A stretch of 24,205 nucleotides of DNA from Maricaulis sp048269565 (lineage in GTDB: Bacteria > Pseudomonadota > Alphaproteobacteria > Caulobacterales > Maricaulaceae), in the NCBI RefSeq assembly GCF_048269565.1, contig NZ_JBLXIK010000014.1:1-24205 (forward strand), in the 5' to 3' direction. Positions within the stretch are counted from its first letter, which is position 1; each line of letters opens with the position of its first letter. The translations under genes and the position numbers were made by a program. Shown piece by piece: positions 14,522-21,754 of the stretch. The notes below the pieces were generated by a model. That model did not search any database. It had not been told where the DNA came from and saw nothing but the letters and a program-made list of their open reading frames with translations.

Positions 14522-15055
14522 TCAGGCGATTTTCTCGACCTGTCCGTATTCGAGTTCGACCGGCGTAGCACGGCCGAAAATATTGATTGCCACCTTCAGG
14601 CGGCCATTTTCGTGATCGTCTTCCTCGACGACACCGTTGAAGCTGGCAAAGTGACCGTCGATGACATTGACGGTTTCGCCGATCTGGTAGGACACGGTCG
14701 GATGCGGACGCTCGGCGTCTTCGACCATTTGCCCCAGAATGCGCTTCACCTCGTTCTCGGTAACCGGCATCGGCTTGTTGCCAGAGCCCAGGAAACCGGT
14801 GACCTTCGGCGTATTCTTCACGAGGTGATAGGCGTCGTCGGACATGTCCATCTTGACGAGGACATAGCCGGGAAAATACTTGCGCTCCGCATTGATCTTG
14901 CGACCCTTGCGAACTTCCACCACCTCTTCGGTCGGGACGAGGATTTCTTCGAACTTGTCCTCAAGCCCCTGGATCTTGGCTTCAGTGCTGATGGCCTCGG
15001 CGACCTTCTTCTCGAAGTTCGAATAGGCGTGCACGATATACCATTTGGCAGACAT
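14522..15055 (-). CDS. nusG: Transcription termination/antitermination factor NusG
   Basis: NusG binds RNA polymerase through its N-terminal NGN domain, and its KOW domain contacts Rho or ribosomal protein S10, coupling transcription to translation. The 177-aa product has the NGN start AKWYIVHAYSNFEKKVAEAI, the conserved YFPGYVLVKMDM segment at about residues 60-71, and a C-terminal KOW motif, GETVNVIDGHFASFNGVVEE. The start has a near-ideal AGGAGGAGG ribosome binding site that overlaps the secE stop region. Only 11 nt separate it from secE, so the two form one translational unit. Confidence 0.98.
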   Translation of the reverse strand: MSAKWYIVHAYSNFEKKVAEAISTEAKIQGLEDKFEEILVPTEEVVEVRKGRKINAERKYFPGYVLVKMDMSDDAYHLVKNTPKVTGFLGSGNKPMPVTENEVKRILGQMVEDAERPHPTVSYQIGETVNVIDGHFASFNGVVEEDDHENGRLKVAINIFGRATPVELEYGQVEKIA

Positions 15056-15066
15056 ACAGCCTCCTC

Positions 15067-15333
15067 CTAAGCGCCGGAGCCAAGAGCCAGCAGGCTCTGG
15101 ACCGTGAACTGGATGCCGAGGTCGACCATCCAGAAAAACAGAATTGCGATCGTGCTCAAAATCAGCACCAGCACAGTGGAGACGATTGTCTCCTGACGGC
15201 TCGTCCAGGTTACCTTGCGGGCTTCCTGGCGCACCTGGGCGAGATACTGGAACGGATTGACACCGCGCTTCTTGGCGGCTGCACCGTCCTGTTTGGGCTT
15301 GGCTGGCACCTTATCGTTCCTGTTCCGCGTCAT
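15067..15333 (-). CDS. secE: Preprotein translocase subunit SecE
   Basis: SecE clamps SecY in the inner-membrane translocon. The 88-aa product has a charged, Lys-rich N terminus, the conserved amphipathic segment FQYLAQVRQEARKVTWTSRQ at about residues 28-47, and a single hydrophobic membrane segment (TVLVLILSTIAILFFWMVDL) at about 53-72. One membrane span is normal for SecE outside the enterobacteria. GGAAG lies just upstream of the ATG. It sits 71 nt after tRNA-Trp and 11 nt before nusG. Confidence 0.96.
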   Translation of the reverse strand: MTRNRNDKVPAKPKQDGAAAKKRGVNPFQYLAQVRQEARKVTWTSRQETIVSTVLVLILSTIAILFFWMVDLGIQFTVQSLLALGSGA

Positions 15334-15404
15334 AAACTTCCATCTGGCCCGTCAGGACCGTCATTTCAATCGCCCGGTAAGGACTATTATCCGTCAGCGC
15401 GGCA

Positions 15405-15480
15405 TGGCAGGGGCGGAGGGACTCGAACCCACGACCCTCGGTTTTGGAGACCGATGCTCTACCAACTGAGCTACACCCCT
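15405..15480 (-). tRNA. trnW: tRNA-Trp (anticodon CCA)
   Basis: The minus strand gives a complete cloverleaf. The acceptor arm AGGGGTG pairs with CGCCCCT (one G-U), the D arm is GCTCAGTTGGTAGAGC, the anticodon stem-loop is TCGGT-CTCCAAA-ACCGA with anticodon CCA, and the T arm is GTGGGTTCGAGTCCC. The 3' CCA is encoded (15405-15407). It lies just before secE, where alphaproteobacteria usually place trnW. Its usual upstream neighbour, tuf, is about 8.6 kb away here. I saw no convincing promoter directly upstream. Confidence 0.97.
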
Positions 15481-15646
15481 ATATCGCGCACGCGAACTAG
15501 CATGGAGACGTCGCCGCCACCACACCCGAAGCGCAGCTCTCTACATCCTGCGGCGCCATAAGAAAACAGCTAAAACGCAGAAACGAGCGCATTCTTCCCA
15601 TGCCTTGCTGACAAGAGCGGCGGTATCGGCCTGCCCGCGCCCGATG

Positions 15647-16639
15647 TCAAGCCGCAGCCGCGCTCAAGGTCCAGGCAAGCGGCGGATCAATGCCCGTTGC
15701 GCGGATTTCTCCGATCTCGGCCCGGCCAAGACCGGCGGCATCGAGCCGCTCCAGGATCCGGGACAGACCGGGCTCGTCGGCCGCCGCATCCAACATTGAT
15801 TGCATCCGTTGCCGGAAGGCGATCAGCTCACCTGCCTGGGTATCAAGCCAGGGTTCAATCTGATCGGGCGGATAGGCCGCATGCCGGACCTGCAGGGTCC
15901 CCAGATCGGCGAGCAGCCTCAAGGCGTGGCTCCGGGCGGCGCCGTCCGCGGCCCGCTGCACGGCATCGGTCAGGCGCGTCAATGCCAAACCAAGCTTGCC
16001 CGAGGCCCGAGCGACCACGCGAGGCACGACCTGGCCGGCCAGCAGCTTGCGCTGGAGCTCGAACAGCCGCCGGCAACTCGACATGACCCCGCTATTGTCG
16101 AGACGGTCGAGAATGGCGAGATTGGCTGTGCATTCGTCGAAGATTACCCCGTCCGTGCGATGAATGACGGCGAGCATCCGCCCGGCCGGTGCAACAAGGC
16201 GGGCGGCATCGCTGAAAGCCTCGTGACCGGCATACTCAAGCCCGCACTGACTGGTCACCATATCGAAGCTGCCATCCGCATAGGGAAGTCTGCAGGCATC
16301 GGCAGCGACCAGCTTGATGCCGGCCGCGCCCTGGCGCTGCTCAAGCGCCGTCAACGCTCCCGGGGAAAAGTCGGATGCATGCAGATCGGCCGCGCATCCG
16401 TCGGCATCGCCGGCGAGTTGCGCGCAAAGCCGCGCGACGGCGCCATCGCCGCAAGCGGCATCGAGCACACGCACGCGGCTGCGGGCCTCGAACTCCCCGG
16501 AGAGGGTCTCGCGCCAGAAGGCGTCAAACAAGCCGCCATGCCGTGCACCGCCCACCAGGCGATTGCTGTCGGCACCGTGCCGGTCCCAATAGTCTGCCCA
16601 AGCCTGACTGGCCCGGCCGTTTTTGCCAACAGCTTCCAT
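15647..16639 (-). CDS. Class I SAM-dependent methyltransferase, substrate unknown
   Basis: The 330-aa protein has a Rossmann-type methyltransferase core: motif I VLDAACGDGAVA (about residues 58-69), an acidic post-I strand end ASDFSPGAL, and motif II/III ADACRLPYADGSFDMVTSQC followed by GLEY. A helical region of about 150 residues follows the core, unlike minimal methyltransferases. Nothing marks the substrate; small-molecule, lipid-like or RNA targets are all possible. The start ATG lacks a clear ribosome binding site, so the N terminus is less certain. It stands alone between the receptor terminator and tRNA-Trp, and I saw no terminator between it and the tRNA, so readthrough into trnW-secE is possible. 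Confidence 0.8.
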   Translation of the reverse strand: MEAVGKNGRASQAWADYWDRHGADSNRLVGGARHGGLFDAFWRETLSGEFEARSRVRVLDAACGDGAVARLCAQLAGDADGCAADLHASDFSPGALTALEQRQGAAGIKLVAADACRLPYADGSFDMVTSQCGLEYAGHEAFSDAARLVAPAGRMLAVIHRTDGVIFDECTANLAILDRLDNSGVMSSCRRLFELQRKLLAGQVVPRVVARASGKLGLALTRLTDAVQRAADGAARSHALRLLADLGTLQVRHAAYPPDQIEPWLDTQAGELIAFRQRMQSMLDAAADEPGLSRILERLDAAGLGRAEIGEIRATGIDPPLAWTLSAAAA

Positions 16640-16725
16640 CGCCGACGATCATGTCGCGCCTTGCGCGCCGGGGCAAATTCGGCGGACAGCGCCTGGCCCC
16701 AGGCTGGACAGGACAGTCAATGCGC

Positions 16726-16759
16726 AAAGAAAAAGGGCGGCCCCGAAGGACCGCCCTTT
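16726..16759 (-). terminator. Intrinsic terminator after the TonB-dependent receptor
   Basis: The minus-strand RNA forms a 12-bp stem, AAAGGGCGGTCC / GGGCCGCCCTTT with one G-U pair, closed by a TTCG tetraloop and followed by TTTTTCTTT. It starts about 25 nt after the receptor stop and is a strong rho-independent terminator. It separates the receptor transcript from the methyltransferase gene. Confidence 0.93.
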
Positions 16760-16783
16760 CCCCATCAAACGCTGACGCGTTGA

Positions 16784-19654
16784 TTAGAAGCGCATCGTAC
16801 CGCCAACAAAGAGGCGACGCCCCAGTGTTTCGTACGTTGCAGGCCAGGTGTTGGCCTGTTCCGAAGCCGTCGAACCAATGGCTGGAACGTCGGTGTCGGT
16901 GAAGTTGGTAACACCAAGGTTCACGGTGAACGTGTCGTTGATGTCGTACTGGAAGGTCACGTCGAAATAGCTCGTGCCATCGATGTGATCAGAGAAGGTG
17001 CTGAGGTACGGCAGCGTGGAAGAATCAGCTTCCACAGCACCGATGTAGCGCCAGCGCAGCGAGGTCGTGAACGGACCCGTATACCACGAGGTTTGCATCG
17101 TGTGCTTGTACTCAGGTGTCGGCTCACCGCAGCTCAGGCCGTAGAGGCCGGCGCAAGCGGTAACCGGCGACGTCGCCGAGTTGGTCAGGTCAGACGTCAT
17201 GGTGTAGCCGCCGTAATAGGTGACAGCCATATCGCCTGGCAGACCCATCACACCTGCATCAAAGCCGTAATCGATCCGGAGATCGACGCCTTCGGCGTCG
17301 AGGACGGCGGCGTTGATGTTGGTGAGCGATGGCAGGTAGCCATTGGCACCCATTTCACCGGTACCCGGGTTACGGCTTCCGGCCAGAGCCGCACAGGACG
17401 AGGCAATGCCGGACAGGTGGCATTCGTCGAGCAGGGTCTGGAGTGGCAGGGTCGTGATCACGTCTTCGATCGAGATGTTGTAGTAATCGAGCGTGACAGT
17501 CAGACCTTCGATTGCAGCAGGCGTCAGGACCACACCGATGGTGTAGGTATCAGCCGTTTCAGCATCGAGGTTCGGGTTGCCACCGAACAGGGCTTCCATC
17601 TGGGCATTGCCCTGGAAGTCTGCACCAAGCTGAGCGGCAGGAACGCCGGCAGCCGTACAGGTGGCATCGATGGTGGCTGCGCTATAGGAGCCGTTGGCAC
17701 CGCCGGCGCATGGATCCTGGGCACCCGGGAAACCATTGACCAGTGGCTGGAACAGGTCACCGACATTTGGTGCCCGCACAGCGCGGTTGAAGTTACCACG
17801 AATACGGATCTGGTCATTCAGCTCCCAGCCGAGGCCGACAGCGAATGCTTCCGTTTGACCAACCGTGCTGTAATCCGACGAACGGAAAGCAGCATTCAGA
17901 GCCAGAGACTGGATCATCGGACGATCTTCGATCAGTGGCATTTCGACTTCTGCGAAGAATTCGTAGACGTCGAAGGAACCGCCGACTGGAAGCGCCTGGT
18001 TGAAGCCGCGAACGTCAGGGCCGAGGACCGAGTCAGGACGGGATTCCGCACTGGATTCACGATACTCGACACCCATAACGAGTGCGAGCGGGTCATTGGC
18101 TGCTGGCGACTGCAGGAACGGAACCGTACCGGACAGGGTAGCCAGGGCCTGGAAGGATTCCATGGTGTCGATCTGGGCACCGGTCTTCGAAATTTCGGCA
18201 ACCGAAGCGGCCGACATGGCACCAGGGCCACCGAAGACGTTGGCGTACGACGCGGTACAACCGCTGGCGATCGCGGTCGGACCACCATCGCAGAGCACAC
18301 CGGCCTGCAGAGCCGAGACGGACAGGTTGCCGGTCTGGATTTGCGAGACAGCCGAACGCGAATAGTTCATGAACGCGTCGTAACTCCAGTCAGCGTTCAG
18401 AGCGCCACGGGCGCCGAACACAGCCTGGAAGGAGCTCGTGTCACGCAGAGAATTACGCGTGCCGAACTCTTCGAAACGGCGGCTGATCCGGACAGTACCG
18501 GTGCCGTCGCCATTGTTCGAACCCGGATCGGCAACGATCAGGCCCAGCAGGTCAGCTGGCAGGTTCGGGTTGTCGAGGTTGACCGTCAGGGTCACACCAG
18601 CAGGCGTCGGGGCCAGCTGAGAGTCGACAACGTTGTTGGCAAACACGCCACGGCCGTAGAGCTCAAGGTGCTCATTGACTTCATAGGTTGCGAACGCCGA
18701 GATGTTGTAGCGTTCCTGCGGCAGTTGCAGGTAGTTGCTCGGGCCGTAGTTATAGGTGTCGTTCGGATTGCCGCCAGAACGGTAACCGCGGACATTACCG
18801 CCCTCGTCAACACGGAACCCGGAGCAGTTACCCACGCAGTTCGGGTCGAACGCGGTCAGGGCAGCCTGGTCGAGACCGAAGCTGTTGGTCGTGCCACCAC
18901 GGATACGGGTACCCGGGATGTTGGACGAACCACCATAGATCCAGCCGTCGGCTTCATTGCCTGGACCTGGATCCCACAGGACGACCGAGGAGAAGTCACG
19001 GTCGGCGTTAAACAGCGCTTCACGATTGGTGTAGCCCAGCGAGATGACTGCGTTACCGCGGCCATTGTCGAAATTGCCACCCATGGTGACCGACACGTTG
19101 GTGATCGTACCGTCGAGATCGCCGAGGGACGTTTCGGTCGAAGCATTGATTTCAACGCCTTCGAAATCGTCCTTCATGATGAAGTTGACAACACCGGCAA
19201 CAGCGTCGGAACCGTAAACAGCGGAAGCACCACCGGTCACGATATCGATGCTGGCAACCATGGCAGCCGGGATGTTGTTCAGGTCAACGACGTTGTTGAC
19301 GCTGGAACCGACGAAGCGCTGGCCATCAACCAGGACCAGGGTCCGGGTGGTGCCGAGGCCACGAAGGCTGACCGTTGCCGTACCGTCGCCCGGGTTGTTC
19401 GACGTGGAGTCAAACGCAGGGACAACCTGTGGCAGGGTGTTGATGAAGTCTTCGGTGTTGACGGTGTTCACGACAGCAAGCTGTTCAGCGGTAACATTCG
19501 TCACCGGGCTTGGGGCGATCGTGTCGGTACGCTGAATGCGCGAACCGGTGACCGTCACCACGTCCTGGTCTTGTGCCATTGCCGGGGCCGCTACAGCCAG
19601 GCCGGAAATAAGCGTGCTTGCCATCAGGCAAGCCTTCAAAGAAGTGCGTCTCAC
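16784..19654 (-). CDS. TonB-dependent outer-membrane receptor, substrate unknown
   Basis: This is a ligand-gated outer-membrane transporter powered by TonB-ExbB-ExbD. The frame is open to 19696, but GTG at 19652-19654 has GGAGG 8 nt upstream and gives a clean signal peptide (MRRTSLKACLMASTLISGLA, then VAAPAMA, cleavage after about residue 27), 956 aa in all. A TonB-box-like segment DVVTVTGSRI follows. The plug domain includes SLRGLGTTRTLVLVDGQRF and VTGGASAVYGSDAVAGVVNF. The rest is a 22-strand-type barrel ending RRLFVGGTMRF with the usual terminal Phe. Ten cysteines occur as five close pairs in predicted loops. No FpvA-like signalling domain or anti-sigma gene is seen. It has its own promoter and terminator downstream of the two TPR genes. 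The ligand cannot be told from sequence. Confidence 0.93.
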   Translation of the reverse strand: MRRTSLKACLMASTLISGLAVAAPAMAQDQDVVTVTGSRIQRTDTIAPSPVTNVTAEQLAVVNTVNTEDFINTLPQVVPAFDSTSNNPGDGTATVSLRGLGTTRTLVLVDGQRFVGSSVNNVVDLNNIPAAMVASIDIVTGGASAVYGSDAVAGVVNFIMKDDFEGVEINASTETSLGDLDGTITNVSVTMGGNFDNGRGNAVISLGYTNREALFNADRDFSSVVLWDPGPGNEADGWIYGGSSNIPGTRIRGGTTNSFGLDQAALTAFDPNCVGNCSGFRVDEGGNVRGYRSGGNPNDTYNYGPSNYLQLPQERYNISAFATYEVNEHLELYGRGVFANNVVDSQLAPTPAGVTLTVNLDNPNLPADLLGLIVADPGSNNGDGTGTVRISRRFEEFGTRNSLRDTSSFQAVFGARGALNADWSYDAFMNYSRSAVSQIQTGNLSVSALQAGVLCDGGPTAIASGCTASYANVFGGPGAMSAASVAEISKTGAQIDTMESFQALATLSGTVPFLQSPAANDPLALVMGVEYRESSAESRPDSVLGPDVRGFNQALPVGGSFDVYEFFAEVEMPLIEDRPMIQSLALNAAFRSSDYSTVGQTEAFAVGLGWELNDQIRIRGNFNRAVRAPNVGDLFQPLVNGFPGAQDPCAGGANGSYSAATIDATCTAAGVPAAQLGADFQGNAQMEALFGGNPNLDAETADTYTIGVVLTPAAIEGLTVTLDYYNISIEDVITTLPLQTLLDECHLSGIASSCAALAGSRNPGTGEMGANGYLPSLTNINAAVLDAEGVDLRIDYGFDAGVMGLPGDMAVTYYGGYTMTSDLTNSATSPVTACAGLYGLSCGEPTPEYKHTMQTSWYTGPFTTSLRWRYIGAVEADSSTLPYLSTFSDHIDGTSYFDVTFQYDINDTFTVNLGVTNFTDTDVPAIGSTASEQANTWPATYETLGRRLFVGGTMRF

Positions 19655-19764
19655 TCTATATCCCTCCGAGTAAGGATTCTGAATTGGGAAGCACACCCTG
19701 AATTATGATCATCAGGCAGGACTCCCCCCTCTCAACGGGGCACACGATTCCCCGCCTTGGTGCC

Positions 19765-19794
19765 AAAATAGGCGCGGCGCTCGCAAAGGGTCAA
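19765..19794 (-). promoter_or_regulatory. Predicted sigma70-type promoter of the TonB-dependent receptor
   Basis: On the minus strand TTGACC (19789-19794) and TATTTT (19765-19770) are separated by 18 nt. Transcription would start near 19758 and leave a leader of about 100 nt. That leader includes a small hairpin CGGGG-AATCGTGTG-CCCCG (about 19736-19753) and the GGAGG ribosome binding site. The rest of the 291-nt gap between the oxygenase gene and the receptor carries only the short repeats listed separately. Confidence 0.55.
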
Positions 19795-19824
19795 TGACAC
19801 ACCTCTGTCACGAAGCCGTGCGCC

Positions 19825-19897
19825 GGGCATTTAGGTGGTAGTGTGGCGCAATTGCCTCATTCGGTGCGGAATTGGGGCATTTGTGTGGCATCCGCAC
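19825..19897. repeat. Short related repeats upstream of the receptor promoter
   Basis: The minus strand has GCCACACAAATGCCC (19889 to 19875) and, about 40 nt further on, GCCACAC and AAATGCCC again but split by the 8-nt insert TACCACCT (19847 to 19825). A 7-bp inverted repeat GTGCGGA/TCCGCAC (arms 19891-19897 and 19864-19870) spans the first copy. They lie 30-100 nt upstream of the predicted -35 box. Possible readings are paired regulator sites, a degraded duplication, or a weak 3' hairpin of the oxygenase message. Confidence 0.4.
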
Positions 19898-19945
19898 ACG
19901 CGGGAGGGGAATTGCGGGCCCCGGCACGCAGCTCGCACTGGCGTC

Positions 19946-21754
19946 TCAGGCCGGGATCAGGTCGAACGGCGCCGTGACACGAACCTCCTCTGAAACAAAG
20001 GGTTCGACCCCGTGCCAGAGATAGGACGGAAAGAAAATCGCCGCGCCGGGTTCCGGCTGGATATAGCGCTCGGCCGGCAGGTCGAGCCCGGCCACGCCGG
20101 ATGCCCCGAGGCGAAGCCAGCCGGCGCGCTCGCCGTCCATCACGCTGTCGGGCACGGCGACATAATATGACGCGCTGATCCATCCGGCCGGGTGGATATG
20201 GTCGACATGACCGCCCCCGGACCGCAGCCGCACTGACCAGGCGCCCGTCAGCTTGAGAGCCTCACTCTTGCGCCGCAAAAAGGGATGGTCCGGATCGTCG
20301 GGCAGGCCGGCAACAAAGGCGCCGGCTGCCGCCTGCAGGGCGTGGGCGAGCGCCTGGATCACCGCACTGTCCTGGTCCCAGAGCCGCCCGGATGACTGGG
20401 TGCCACCGAACAGGGTCTGATCAAGCGGTTGCGCGCCGCTGCCATGCAGGCGCTCGATCTCGTCTGCCAGCGCCGCGTTGAACTCCGCCAGCGAGGCATA
20501 GCCGGGCGGGGTCTCGATCATCCGCTTGGCCGTGAAGCGGTCGTAGTCATAAAATCGCCGATAGCGGTCATCGCCCTGCAGCCGCCAGGCCAGCGATTGC
20601 AGCGCCACATGCTTCTGCAAGTGCTCTGCGGGCGGCTCGGCCCCGAGCAGCGCCAGCGCCTCATCAACCTCCCCCGCCGGCAACAGCGCCTCCACCAGCT
20701 GGTGGCGGATCGTGAAATCGGCCGCCGCCTCGCTGCTTGACGCCACCGCTGCTCTATAGGCCGCGCGCAGATCATCCAGCCCGGCATCGCGCCGGCCCAG
20801 CCGGCCGCGCAATTCACCCCGCAGGGACAGCGCCTGCAGATTGGCCGGCTCCAGCGCCAGCGCCAGTCCGGCGGCGCGCTCGGCTTCCTCCGGCTGTCCC
20901 GACCGCATCAGGATCTCCGCCCGCACCAGCTGCAGGCCGGCATCGGCCCGCTGTTGCAGCACCTGATCGAGCAGGCTTGTTGCCGCCGCGCCCTCGCCCA
21001 GTTCCCAGGCCAGACTGGCCTGGTCGCGATGGATATCGGCCCGCGTCGGCGCAAGCCGCAGCGCCGCCAGATAGCCTTGCCGTGCCGCGTCGAGGCGGCC
21101 GCGATTGCGCAGGCTGTTGGCGCGCTGGTAGTGGGCGTCGGCAAAGTCCGGTGCCAGCCGGACCGCAAGATCGAGATCGCCCAGCGCGTCGTCCACCCGG
21201 CCAAGCGTGCGGTAGAGGCAGCCCCGGTTGACCCGGATATAGGCCGCCTGGGGTTGCGCCGCCACGGCCTGGTCAAACCAGTCCAGAGCCGCCTCGAATG
21301 CCTCCTGCTTCACGGCAATATTGCCCAGGCCGTTGAGACTGGCCGCGTGTCCGGGGCGTAGACCCAGCCCGGTCCGGTAGGCCTCCGCTGCCGCGTCCAG
21401 TTCTCCGGTTTCGCCCAGGGCAATGCCCAGATTATACCAGGCATCGGCGAAAGCGGGCGCCAGCTCGGTGGCGCGCCGGTAACTCGCAGCGGCCAAATCA
21501 GGCTGGCCGGACCTGCGATAGAGATTGCCGAGATTATTCAGTACCGCATGGGGTTGCGGGTGACGCAGGGCTGCCGCTTGCAGATCCGCGGCTCCCGCCT
21601 CGAAGGCGCCGGTCTTGCCGCGCGCCAGGCCTCGCAGGTGCAGGGCTTCAACATCGCCGGGATTGCGTTGCAGGATCGCGCTCAGCTCGGCCTCGGCCCG
21701 CGCCGCCTCGCCGCGTTGCAGCCATTGTACGATCTCCTGCAGGCTCGCCGCCAT
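19946..21754 (-). CDS. TPR protein with C-terminal 2OG-Fe(II) oxygenase-like domain
   Basis: The 602-aa protein has an array of tetratricopeptide repeats over about residues 1-400 (for example AVLNNLGNLYRRSGQPDLAA and AYRTGLGLRPGHAASLNGLG). The C-terminal domain resembles the putative 2-oxoglutarate/Fe(II) oxygenases often fused to TPRs. Candidate metal ligands are in the cluster HVDHIHP (about residues 516-522) and His581 in SYLWHGVEPF. Arg592 (EVRVTAPFD) is a candidate 2-oxoglutarate ligand. Such domains hydroxylate residues or small molecules; the target is unknown. Its ATG abuts the stop of the upstream sulfotransferase gene (TAGATG), so the two are almost certainly cotranslated. No signal peptide is visible, so a cytoplasmic role is expected. 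Confidence 0.85.
   Translation of the reverse strand: MAASLQEIVQWLQRGEAARAEAELSAILQRNPGDVEALHLRGLARGKTGAFEAGAADLQAAALRHPQPHAVLNNLGNLYRRSGQPDLAAASYRRATELAPAFADAWYNLGIALGETGELDAAAEAYRTGLGLRPGHAASLNGLGNIAVKQEAFEAALDWFDQAVAAQPQAAYIRVNRGCLYRTLGRVDDALGDLDLAVRLAPDFADAHYQRANSLRNRGRLDAARQGYLAALRLAPTRADIHRDQASLAWELGEGAAATSLLDQVLQQRADAGLQLVRAEILMRSGQPEEAERAAGLALALEPANLQALSLRGELRGRLGRRDAGLDDLRAAYRAAVASSSEAAADFTIRHQLVEALLPAGEVDEALALLGAEPPAEHLQKHVALQSLAWRLQGDDRYRRFYDYDRFTAKRMIETPPGYASLAEFNAALADEIERLHGSGAQPLDQTLFGGTQSSGRLWDQDSAVIQALAHALQAAAGAFVAGLPDDPDHPFLRRKSEALKLTGAWSVRLRSGGGHVDHIHPAGWISASYYVAVPDSVMDGERAGWLRLGASGVAGLDLPAERYIQPEPGAAIFFPSYLWHGVEPFVSEEVRVTAPFDLIPA

Noticed and set aside
15385..15395. GATAAT as a -10 box for a secE promoter between tRNA-Trp and secE
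   Set aside because: No -35-like sequence at suitable spacing; the upstream bases belong to the tRNA acceptor end.
16715..16720. TTGACT as a -35 box for the methyltransferase gene
   Set aside because: No AT-containing -10 box lies 16-19 nt downstream; the sequence there is GC-rich.
15800..16783. 327-codon plus-strand open frame opposite the methyltransferase
   Set aside because: It overlaps the receptor terminator and has no motif, whereas the minus-strand frame has SAM-binding motifs.
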